Program-made: the position numbers and the translations under genes
The notes under the pieces: generated by a model
Seen by the model: only the letters and a program-made list of their open reading frames with translations
Told to the model about the DNA's origin: nothing
Database searches by the model: none
Shown here: positions 1 to 8,673 of the stretch, piece by piece
How the letters are laid out: each line of letters starts with the position of its first letter
How positions within the stretch are numbered: the first letter of the stretch is position 1
Assembly: GCA_947585795.1 (NCBI GenBank)
Contig: CANPXG010000002.1
Span: forward strand, 39,593-103,592
Origin: an uncultured Clostridia bacterium
Lineage (GTDB): Bacteria > Bacillota > Clostridia > UBA1381
Direction: 5' to 3'
DNA: 64,000 bases

Positions 1-46
1 TGCTCCCGCCCTACGGGAAGGGTGGAAGATTGCGCGGCGGCGGGCT

Positions 47-166
47 GAGGTGAACCACACGTTTGCGTGTGGTAGGCGTGTTGCGGAGCAACAAACGCCG
101 TAGTGAGGTGAACCACACGTTTGCGTGTGGTAGGCGTGTTGCGGAGCAACAAACGCCGTAGTGAGG
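47..166. repeat. Tandem hairpin-modular repeat: two 58-bp copies plus the start of a third (GAGGTGAAC-hairpin-GTAGGC-hairpin-GCCGTAG)
   Basis: Identical 58-bp units start at 47 and 105; each contains CCACAC-gtttgc-GTGTGG and GGCGTGTTGC-ggag-CAACAAACGCC stems; same framework as the element at 29637-29773. Confidence 0.85.
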
Positions 167-354
167 CAGCCCGCCCTACGGGCGAGGGACGTCGAGGGCG
201 CCGTCCCGTACGGGTAAGGAGTGGCAAAGTGCACAAAAATTGGGGGATTTTTTGTGTAGAACGGAGAAAAAATAAATTGTCTATTTTGTTGAGAATTTTC
301 TTGATTTGTAGTAAAATAGAACTAATAAGAAACTATAGAGAAGGAGATTATATT

Positions 355-3300
355 ATGAGGAGAAGAATTTTGAGCGTACTGCTCAGCCTCGCAATGGTCG
401 GCACTATCTGCACGGCGGTTGCAGTGCCGGCAAGCGCGGACGGGGCGAAAACGCCGCAGTATCAGACTACCGCGCGTGAAATGGAAAAGCTTAACCGCGG
501 TCTTGTTGCGGTTAAAGCGACAAGCGGCGTGTATCTGTCGTGGCGTGTTCTCGGTTCGGAGAGCTTGGCGACTACCGCTTATGATATTTACAAAAAGGGA
601 ACAAGTACAAAAATAGCTACTGTAGAAGGCGGCAAGGCTACGAATTATACTGACTCAAGCGGCACGGCAAGCAGCGAATATCAAGTTGTGGTATCGGGAC
701 AGCAGCCGGTTGATGACGAATGGGTAACGCCATGGACGGGTTACTATTCCCGCAGCGGTAACCAAGCGGGATATAAGGATTTGCTTTTTGAAGCACCTGC
801 GGGCGGAAGCGACTATACATATACAGCTGATGATATGAGCGTGGGTGACCTTGACGGCGACGGAGAATATGAGCTTGTCGTCAAATGGAATCCGACAAAC
901 GCGCAGGATAATTCCAAGTCAGGCAAAACGGGAGATGTAATGTTTGACGCTTATGAGATAAACGGTGACGGAACGCCGATGTGGCGTATAAATCTCGGTC
1001 CGAATATCCGCGCAGGTCAGCATTATACACAGTTCCTCGTTTATGACTTCGACGGCGACGGCAAGGCGGAAATGATGTGTAAAACCGCACCGGGCTCGAA
1101 GGATGCCGGCGGCAATTATGTCAATCAATTCGGCGTTACGGACACAATTCGAGGTGACGATAACACAAAGGTATACAGAAACAGCAGCGGTTATGTTCTC
1201 GACGGTCCCGAATATCTGACGGTGTTCGACGGCGAAACGGGTACTGCTATGCAGACCGTAAATTACGATCCGCCGAGAACAATAAAAAGCCAAACAAGCA
1301 GCGGTTGGGGCGACACATACGGCAACCGATCCGAACGTTATCTCGCCGGTGTTGCATATCTTAACGGCGAAACGCCGAGCGCGCTTTTCTGCCGAGGATA
1401 TTACACATTCGCGTATGTTGCGGCGTATAATTGGGACGGAACAAATCTTACGGAACAATGGATAAGTAAAAACGAAAAAAACAGCAGCTGGGTTGAGGAC
1501 GGAAAAGGCAATAAAACCAAAGAATCAAAGTCGGGCTATACACTTTATGGTCAGGGCGCGCACAGCGTGTCGGTAGCCGATGTTGATAACGACGGCAAAG
1601 ATGAGCTTATATTCGGTGCGGCTGTTCTTGATGACGACGGCACGGTGCTTTATTCCGACGGACGCGGTCACGGTGACGCGGAGCATGTTTCCGACTTTGA
1701 CAACGACGGTAAACAGGAAGTCTTTATGGTTCACGAGGCAGGTAAGGACAACGATAATTTAATACCATATGCGGTTGACATAAAGAGATATAACGACAGC
1801 ACAAAGGTAATGGACGATGTAATGAAGCAGTCGTCAACAGGCGATATAGGCAGAGGCGTTATGGATAATGTTGACGATACATTCGCTTCACAAAATCCCG
1901 ATTCGCTCGCTCTGTTCTGGTCTACCGCCAACGGCGATACTGCGCTGACATATAACATAAACGGCGTACAAAAGGGAGTAAGTACAGATTCAAATAAAAA
2001 TAAATTCTACAATTTCCTGATTTACTGGGACGGTGATTTGGGACGTGAACTGCTTGATAATAATCTGCTTGCGAAATACAGCGCGACAAGCGGTATAACG
2101 AGAATACTGTTTACGGGTGACAACTATATTCCAGATATAGCCAGTAACGACGTAAACAAAAAAACACCCGGACTTGTCGCGGATATTTTCGGCGACTGGC
2201 GTGAGGAAATGGTGTTCCGTCTTGCAAACGGCACGGGTGCACGTATTTATACATCATGTGTACCTACCAATTACCGTCTTACAACGCTTATGCATGACAG
2301 TCAGTACCGTTGTGCTATTGCTTGGCAAAACGTAGGCTACAACCAGCCGCCGCACACGAGCTACTACATAGGTTCGGCGTCACTTGCGACAGATGCAAGC
2401 GGCAACAAGCTCAATTACCTCGCTCCGGCAATTCCGTTTACGAAGGTTAAGTACGCGAATACGGAAATAACAACTCCCGTAACAGGAATATCGCTTTCAC
2501 CGAGCACATTAAGGCTCGAAAAGGGCAAATCGCAGCTTATCGAGGCGATTATTACGCCGGATAATGCAGACAATAAAACGGTAACATGGGAAACATCGGA
2601 CGAAAGTAAGGTGACCGTTACAAACGGTTTGGTTACCGCTGTCGGTAAGGAGGGCAGTGCGACTATTACGGCGACGGCGAAGGACACGACGAATGGCACA
2701 TACTCAGCGAAGTGTCAGGTTGAGGTTTACGCCACAGACGTGACGGGTATTCAGATTACGGATCCGACCGACAACATGTTTAACATGACGACAGGCGACG
2801 AGAAAACGTTTACAGCGAAGGTGGAGCCGGATAATGCGTCGGAAAAGGGCGTAGAGTGGCGCTCAACAAATCCGGTCGTTGCGACCGTTGACGCGAACGG
2901 CAAGGTCACGGCTGTAGGTATGGGACTTGCGACGATTTACGCGAAAACCGTTGACGGCGGCTTTGAGGACGCGATTGCGGTAAACGTTCTGCCGCAGGCA
3001 ACGACTGATAAATCGGGCGATGATGTGTTCACGCTTCAAACCGACGCTGCGTCGGGCACGTTTAACGCAACAAAAACCGGTGCGAAGCTGACGCAGGAAA
3101 ATAATACTAACGAGGCGACGTTCTATAAGACCGTCAATGAAGTCGACGGCAATAATAAGGCTAAGCTTAGCTTCCACTATGTCACCGGCGGTACGCAAAT
3201 TGCCAATAAACAATGGAACTGGAAAAATCATGAGTTTTCAATGTATGTGAAGCTGCTGGGCAAGAACGGCGAAAATATATTGACGTTCCATCAGCCGTGG

Positions 3301-5481
3301 ACAAAAGTGTCGGGAGATACTGTAGGAGCCGGCGACCTGACTACGCAGGCGAACGGCGAATCGAGCGCGCAGGCGTTCCCGACCGGCTGGAGCACGGTTG
3401 AAGAAGGCAAAGGCAATATCAGCGGAAGCGCGAAAACGTGGGATGTGGAAATTGAATTTGACTATGCGAACAACAAGGCTAATGCTTATATATGCGGATA
3501 TAAGAAAGATGACCAGGGAGTACAATATGTTAATGGTCAGTATACAAAGTCGTTTGATTTGCAGGACGGTGTACAGCTCAGCAAGGTAGAATTCTCGTCG
3601 AAGAAAGAAAACGGCTGTCAAGGCATATATTGGACGCCGGAGGTATCAAACTTCTCGTATGAGGAGATCGCGCCGTCGCAGGAAGGAAGCGCGAATGTGC
3701 TGTACCGTAGAGGTGAAAAGACCGGTATTCCGTGGTCGGAAAGTGATATAGCGGCGGCTACGGGTGGATTTACTCCAACAGGTGAAACGCTGGAGTTTGA
3801 CGCGACAAATAAGCGTATCTTGTTTAATCCTACAACGCCGACTGCGTCGTACAGTGCGACAAAGACGTTTGATTTGGCAAATGACGCGCTTGTTGAGTAT
3901 GACCTTGATTGGTATATCCAAAGCGAAGTAGGAAGCAACGCAAACAATTATGAGTACGTTCAGATAGGCGACAATATTCGGTTTGCATGGAAAACGGGTT
4001 ATAAGATTTTCCTGAGCAAAGACGGCGGCACGACATGGGGCAGTGATGCGCTGTTTTCCGGCGCGAACAGGACTCCCTATGTGAAGAATATTCATCTTGT
4101 GTATGACAAGGTAACATCAACAGTAAAGAGCCTGTCGTTTGACGGCAAGGTGCTGATGTCGAACGAAAAGCTTGAAAATGACACGATGAATAAGGTTACG
4201 TTCGGATTTGTCAAGGACGGCAACACACAAGGTTGGGAGTACCCGTGCGGACTTGATAATATATCCGTTTCGCAGTTCAGCCCGACGGCGGAGGCGACAT
4301 TCCACGTTCAGTTTGTTGACGAGGACGGCAATATACTTGATGAGCAGGACGTTAAGGTCGGCGAGTATGCGAGTGCGGACGATGTGACGAAGCCGGGTAG
4401 GACTGTGGAGTGGACACCCGATCCCACGACAACACCGATCGTGGATGATACCGTGTTTAGAGGCACGTTTACGCCGGTCGGGGTGGATACGTATACCGTG
4501 ACGCTCAACGCCAACGGCGGTAAGTTTGACGGTGACGCGGCGACCAAGGAGCTTACGTTTACGCCCGGTGCGGCGCTGTCGCTTGCCGATCATGCACCTA
4601 CAAGAGATTATTACACGTTTGGCGGCTGGTACGCAAATGTGGAGTGCACCGGTGATGCGGTTGAGGCGGTTCCTGCCGATACGGAAAGTGATGTGACGTA
4701 TTACGCGAAGTGGACACCTATGACGTATACGGTAACGCTTGACACGCAGGGCGGTACTCTTGCCGACGGTGCGGATATAACGTCGTACACGTATGGTGAA
4801 GAGGTAACGCTCCCCGACAGCAGTCAAATCACAAATGGTGACAAAGTATTCTTCGGTTGGTATGAGAACGCTCAATGTGAGGGAGCATCCGTTGAGAAGA
4901 TAGAAAAGGGTTCATACGGTAACAAGACGTACTACGCGAAATGGGCAGAAGCGGGTAAGTATAAGATAACGTATAACCTGCTCGGCGGTACGTTGGCGGA
5001 CGGTGCGGCGGAGGAGTACACCAAAGGTACTCCCGTAACGCTGCCGGAACCGACGTGGAACGGATATACATTCGGCGGTTGGTATACAGCCGAAGATTAC
5101 AGCGGTAACGCGGTTGAGAGCATTACGGCGGAAGATGAGGGTAATAAGACGTATTACGCAAAGTGGACGTCAACATCTCCCGCTGTCGAGTACGCGTCCA
5201 CAGCCCAAGACGGTAAGACCGTTACGGCGTATGTCGCGGCGGAGAAAAATACCGATATGATAATCGGTGCGCTGTACAATGGTACGCAGCTCGTCGAGGT
5301 CAAGACGGCGGCTGTTTCGGAGAATGATATTACGGCGAATTTGGTTTATGTAAACAACAAGCTCATGTTTACAAATGATGTGAGCAAGTATGACCTTAAA
5401 TTATTCCTTTGGAACGGTTTGGGTGTGAACGGCTTAAAGCCGCTTGCGGCAGTGCCGTCTGTGAAGGCTAAGGAACAGTAA
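355..5481 (+). CDS. Secreted rhamnogalacturonan lyase (PL11-like) with Big2-type Ig-like domains and InlB/Flg_new-type repeats
   Basis: Signal peptide MRRRILSVLLSLAMVGTICTAVAVPASA from ATG 355 behind GAAGGAG RBS; FG-GAP-like DLDGDGEYELVVKW and DFDGDGKAEMMCKTAPG; NYRLTTLMHDSQYRCAIAWQNVGYNQPPHTSYYIG typical of PL11; repeated GGWY..TYYAKW motifs. Confidence 0.88.
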   Translation: MRRRILSVLLSLAMVGTICTAVAVPASADGAKTPQYQTTAREMEKLNRGLVAVKATSGVYLSWRVLGSESLATTAYDIYKKGTSTKIATVEGGKATNYTDSSGTASSEYQVVVSGQQPVDDEWVTPWTGYYSRSGNQAGYKDLLFEAPAGGSDYTYTADDMSVGDLDGDGEYELVVKWNPTNAQDNSKSGKTGDVMFDAYEINGDGTPMWRINLGPNIRAGQHYTQFLVYDFDGDGKAEMMCKTAPGSKDAGGNYVNQFGVTDTIRGDDNTKVYRNSSGYVLDGPEYLTVFDGETGTAMQTVNYDPPRTIKSQTSSGWGDTYGNRSERYLAGVAYLNGETPSALFCRGYYTFAYVAAYNWDGTNLTEQWISKNEKNSSWVEDGKGNKTKESKSGYTLYGQGAHSVSVADVDNDGKDELIFGAAVLDDDGTVLYSDGRGHGDAEHVSDFDNDGKQEVFMVHEAGKDNDNLIPYAVDIKRYNDSTKVMDDVMKQSSTGDIGRGVMDNVDDTFASQNPDSLALFWSTANGDTALTYNINGVQKGVSTDSNKNKFYNFLIYWDGDLGRELLDNNLLAKYSATSGITRILFTGDNYIPDIASNDVNKKTPGLVADIFGDWREEMVFRLANGTGARIYTSCVPTNYRLTTLMHDSQYRCAIAWQNVGYNQPPHTSYYIGSASLATDASGNKLNYLAPAIPFTKVKYANTEITTPVTGISLSPSTLRLEKGKSQLIEAIITPDNADNKTVTWETSDESKVTVTNGLVTAVGKEGSATITATAKDTTNGTYSAKCQVEVYATDVTGIQITDPTDNMFNMTTGDEKTFTAKVEPDNASEKGVEWRSTNPVVATVDANGKVTAVGMGLATIYAKTVDGGFEDAIAVNVLPQATTDKSGDDVFTLQTDAASGTFNATKTGAKLTQENNTNEATFYKTVNEVDGNNKAKLSFHYVTGGTQIANKQWNWKNHEFSMYVKLLGKNGENILTFHQPWTKVSGDTVGAGDLTTQANGESSAQAFPTGWSTVEEGKGNISGSAKTWDVEIEFDYANNKANAYICGYKKDDQGVQYVNGQYTKSFDLQDGVQLSKVEFSSKKENGCQGIYWTPEVSNFSYEEIAPSQEGSANVLYRRGEKTGIPWSESDIAAATGGFTPTGETLEFDATNKRILFNPTTPTASYSATKTFDLANDALVEYDLDWYIQSEVGSNANNYEYVQIGDNIRFAWKTGYKIFLSKDGGTTWGSDALFSGANRTPYVKNIHLVYDKVTSTVKSLSFDGKVLMSNEKLENDTMNKVTFGFVKDGNTQGWEYPCGLDNISVSQFSPTAEATFHVQFVDEDGNILDEQDVKVGEYASADDVTKPGRTVEWTPDPTTTPIVDDTVFRGTFTPVGVDTYTVTLNANGGKFDGDAATKELTFTPGAALSLADHAPTRDYYTFGGWYANVECTGDAVEAVPADTESDVTYYAKWTPMTYTVTLDTQGGTLADGADITSYTYGEEVTLPDSSQITNGDKVFFGWYENAQCEGASVEKIEKGSYGNKTYYAKWAEAGKYKITYNLLGGTLADGAAEEYTKGTPVTLPEPTWNGYTFGGWYTAEDYSGNAVESITAEDEGNKTYYAKWTSTSPAVEYASTAQDGKTVTAYVAAEKNTDMIIGALYNGTQLVEVKTAAVSENDITANLVYVNNKLMFTNDVSKYDLKLFLWNGLGVNGLKPLAAVPSVKAKEQ

Positions 5482-5492
5482 AATCGGAATTT

Positions 5493-5526
5493 AAAAAAGG
5501 CAATCCGAGGGGATTGCCTTTTTTGT
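5493..5526 (+). terminator. Intrinsic terminator, likely bidirectional
   Basis: AAAAAAGGCAATCC-gagg-GGATTGCCTTTTTT between convergent genes. Confidence 0.85.
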
Positions 5527-5539
5527 GCGGTGAAAACGG

Positions 5540-6319
5540 TTATTTTCTTTTCGGTAAATAGATGAGTAAAGCGGCGGAGATGAGTATCAGGGCGGCGGAG
5601 GCGAGTTGTGATATTCCGATGATTCCCGGTATCGCGTACAGTATGTACGACGTGTCGCGCATGCCCTCAAGTACGAGCCGCCCGAGTGAGTACCAAAGCA
5701 GGTAGAGGCAGAATACTTGTCCGTCCGCGCGCTTTTTCTTGCGGAAAATCAAGAGTACGATAAGTCCGAGCGCGTTCCACGCCGCTTCGTAGAGAAACAG
5801 CGGGTGCACGGGCGGTGCGCCGTTTATCGACATTCCGAAAAGTCCCGTCGTGGCGCGTCCGTATACCTCCGCGTTCGTGAAGTTGCCGAAGCGTCCGATG
5901 ATTTGCCCGATGAGAAGTCCCGGCGCGCATACGTCGATCATTTTGAGTAAGCTGATTTTTTTTACGCGGCAGTATATTACGGTGGATATAAACGCGCCGA
6001 TAATTCCGCCGTAGATCGCCAAACCGCCGTTCCATATTTTGAACATGTCCGCAAATGTGTCAAATTCGTCGAGGGCGAAGAGTACGTAGTATATCCTCGC
6101 GCCGATAATTCCCGCGACAAGTCCGATGAGTGCAACGTCCCACACGTTGTCCTTGCTTACGCCGCGCTTTTCGCACGTCGAGCAGACGAATAAAAGTCCG
6201 AGTAAAAATCCCGAAAGTATGATGAGCGCGTACCAGTATATACCTTTCGAGCCTATTGAAAACGCGATAGGGTCAATGTTTAGCGTTATTCCGATGCTTG
6301 GAAATGCTATTTTGTTCAT
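5540..6319 (-). CDS. lgt: Prolipoprotein diacylglyceryl transferase
   Basis: GLVAGIIGARIYYVLF, IIGRFGNFTNAEVYG, HPLFLYEAAWN motifs. Confidence 0.93.
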   Translation of the reverse strand: MNKIAFPSIGITLNIDPIAFSIGSKGIYWYALIILSGFLLGLLFVCSTCEKRGVSKDNVWDVALIGLVAGIIGARIYYVLFALDEFDTFADMFKIWNGGLAIYGGIIGAFISTVIYCRVKKISLLKMIDVCAPGLLIGQIIGRFGNFTNAEVYGRATTGLFGMSINGAPPVHPLFLYEAAWNALGLIVLLIFRKKKRADGQVFCLYLLWYSLGRLVLEGMRDTSYILYAIPGIIGISQLASAALILISAALLIYLPKRK

Positions 6320-6411
6320 TTATGTGCCTCCTTGTAAAATTTCTCCAAAAATTGAGTATTTTTATTGAAATTATTTTGTAATATAATAGCAAAGAAATTT
6401 TAATATAAGTA

Positions 6412-6440
6412 TTCACAAATTGAAATATTTGTGATATAAT
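6412..6440 (+). promoter_or_regulatory. Candidate sigma-A promoter of dcw cluster
   Basis: TTCACA-N17-TATAAT; spacer carries CACAAAT-N6-ATTTGTG inverted repeat. Confidence 0.45.
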
Positions 6441-6626
6441 AGTAATAACCACGATATATAGTGGTTAATGGCGTAAATTTACAACAATATATATGTACAC
6501 GTCATAAATTTGCCACAATAATTATATCCTATTTGCCTTAAATTTACAAGTAAAAGCGTAAAATAAGGTGAAAAGAACGCTCTTTTATAAAAAAAGCTAT
6601 TGCATTTTTCATCATTTTAATGTAAA

Positions 6627-6684
6627 ATGGAGTTAATGGGAGTGAATTGGAGGGATTTGGTTAAAAAATCCCGACATGGGAGTG
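6627..6684 (+). promoter_or_regulatory. MraZ-box-like array: TGG-starting repeats in 10-bp phase
   Basis: TGG at 6628, 6638 (TGGG from 6637), 6648, 6658 and 6678 (TGGG from 6677), just upstream of the mraZ RBS. Confidence 0.7.
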
Positions 6685-6722
6685 CTCCGCCACTGAAATG
6701 ATGCGAAAGGCAGGTGACATAT

Positions 6723-7166
6723 ATGGTAAACTTTGTTGACGAGTATCCACGTCAGCTTGACGAGCGCGGAAGAATTATTTTGCCCGCCAAGGTGAGGGAG
6801 GCTATGTCGGGTATCGTGTATGTCACGCGTTCGATGTCGGATAAGTGCCTGTACTTGTATCCGAAGGAGGAGTGGGAAAGAATTTCCGAGAAAATCAACC
6901 GTTTGCCAACCGCCACCGATAGGAACGCGGCGGCTTTCGCGCGTTTGTTTTTCGGTAAAGCGACCTGCTCCGACGTGGACAAGCAGGGCAGAGTGCCCGT
7001 GTCGAAGCGTCTTATCGAGTACGCGGGACTTAAAAAGGACGTTGTGCTCGTAGGCGCGAATACGCGGCTCGAGCTTTGGGACAACGAGGAGTGGGAGAAC
7101 TATCAGCGCGGTGTTTCCGACGACATTATGATAGAAGGTATTTCGGAATACGGACTTAATATATGA
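6723..7166 (+). CDS. mraZ: Transcriptional regulator MraZ
   Basis: VNFVDEYPRQLDERGRIILPAKVRE, ARLFFGKATCSDVDKQGRVPVSKRLIEYAGL. Confidence 0.92.
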   Translation: MVNFVDEYPRQLDERGRIILPAKVREAMSGIVYVTRSMSDKCLYLYPKEEWERISEKINRLPTATDRNAAAFARLFFGKATCSDVDKQGRVPVSKRLIEYAGLKKDVVLVGANTRLELWDNEEWENYQRGVSDDIMIEGISEYGLNI

Positions 7167-7181
7167 TGAGAGGAATACGCG

Positions 7182-8114
7182 ATGGAGTTTAAGCACGTTT
7201 CGGTACTGCTTGAGGAGAGCATTGAAGCGCTGAACTTAAAAATGGGCGGCGTGTATGTTGACGCGACGCTGGGCGGCGGAGGACATTCCTTCGGGATATT
7301 GTCCGCGTGCGGCGGCTGCACGGTCATAGGTATAGACCGTGACGCGGAGGCGATAGAGGCGGCGAAAAAACGCCTTGAGCCGTTTTCGCAAAGAGTTACG
7401 ACGGTAAACCGTAATTTCAGTGAGATCAAGGACATACTTTTGTCGCTGGGAGTAAGCGAAATAGACGGCGCGGTCATGGACCTCGGCGTAAGCTCGTACC
7501 AGCTCGACAACGCCGACAGAGGCTTTAGCTACATGAAAGACGCGCCTCTTGATATGAGAATGAGTCAGACCTCGCCAAAAACGGCGCGGGAGATAGTAAA
7601 CTCGTACTCATGTGAGGAATTGACGCGGATATTTTATGAGTACGGCGAGGAAAAGTGGTCAAAGCGGATAGCGGAGTTTATCTGTGAGCGCCGCGCGGTA
7701 AAGCCATTGGAAACAACGTTCGAGCTTGTGGACGCGATAAAGGCGGCGATACCGAAAAAGGCGCGCTCGGACGGCGGTCACCCCGCAAAGCGCGTGTTTC
7801 AGGCGATACGTATCGAAGTGAACGACGAGCTTTCCGTATTGGAAAATTCGGTGAGGGATTTTGTGTCGGTGCTGAAAACAGGCGGCAGGATAGCCGTTAT
7901 AACGTTTCACTCTCTCGAGGACAGGATAGTTAAAAGAACGTTTAAGGAACTGGAAAAGGGCTGTATTTGCCCGAAAGAGTTTCCCGTGTGTATGTGCGGG
8001 AGAAAAAGCGAAATAAAAATTATTTCAAAAAAGCCCATCCTCCCGACAGGGGAGGAGGCGCGGGAAAATCCCCGCAGTAAAAGCGCGAAGCTCCGCGTAG
8101 CTGAGAAACTTTAA
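7182..8114 (+). CDS. rsmH: 16S rRNA (cytosine1402-N4)-methyltransferase
   Basis: [58 protein letters not shown]. Confidence 0.96.
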   Translation: MEFKHVSVLLEESIEALNLKMGGVYVDATLGGGGHSFGILSACGGCTVIGIDRDAEAIEAAKKRLEPFSQRVTTVNRNFSEIKDILLSLGVSEIDGAVMDLGVSSYQLDNADRGFSYMKDAPLDMRMSQTSPKTAREIVNSYSCEELTRIFYEYGEEKWSKRIAEFICERRAVKPLETTFELVDAIKAAIPKKARSDGGHPAKRVFQAIRIEVNDELSVLENSVRDFVSVLKTGGRIAVITFHSLEDRIVKRTFKELEKGCICPKEFPVCMCGRKSEIKIISKKPILPTGEEARENPRSKSAKLRVAEKL

Positions 8115-8126
8115 GGAGAGGTTATT

Positions 8127-8624
8127 GTGGATCACGGAAATTTGGCGTACAGGCTGCCGGAAGAGTATGAGGAGCCTGTAAGAAGAAGAAAACCACAAGT
8201 AAATAGAGCAAGGAACAGAAGGAATCGTGAAGAAATGCTAATCAGGAGTAAAAATATGCGCAGAATATGCGCGATAGTGGTAGTAGCATTGTCGGCAGGA
8301 TTTATGATTTCCCAATTTGTGACAGTAAACGAAAACGCTCAGGCAATAGCTTCTCTGCAAAAGCAGCTTACCGAGATGGAGTCGGCGACAAGTCAGATGG
8401 TATTCGACATGGAACAGAGCGTCGATCTCGCGGAGATAGAAAAAGAGGCAACGACAAGACTCGGTATGCAAAGACCTGAGAAGTATCAGACTGTATACGT
8501 AAACGTCAAGCAGGACGATATGACGGAAAAGACCGCGGGCGAGGTCGAGGGACTCGGTAACAGCATAATGTCCGCGCTTAAAAAGATAGGCGGTCATATT
8601 GTGGAATTTTTCAGCATAAAATAA
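8127..8624 (+). CDS. ftsL: FtsL-like cell division protein
   Basis: Position between rsmH and PBP; one TM segment followed by coiled coil; GTG start after RBS. Confidence 0.65.
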   Translation: MDHGNLAYRLPEEYEEPVRRRKPQVNRARNRRNREEMLIRSKNMRRICAIVVVALSAGFMISQFVTVNENAQAIASLQKQLTEMESATSQMVFDMEQSVDLAEIEKEATTRLGMQRPEKYQTVYVNVKQDDMTEKTAGEVEGLGNSIMSALKKIGGHIVEFFSIK

Positions 8625-8673
8625 AGTCTGTAGGGTCCTGTAGTTATTTAAGAGGAATTGAGAAAGAAATTAA

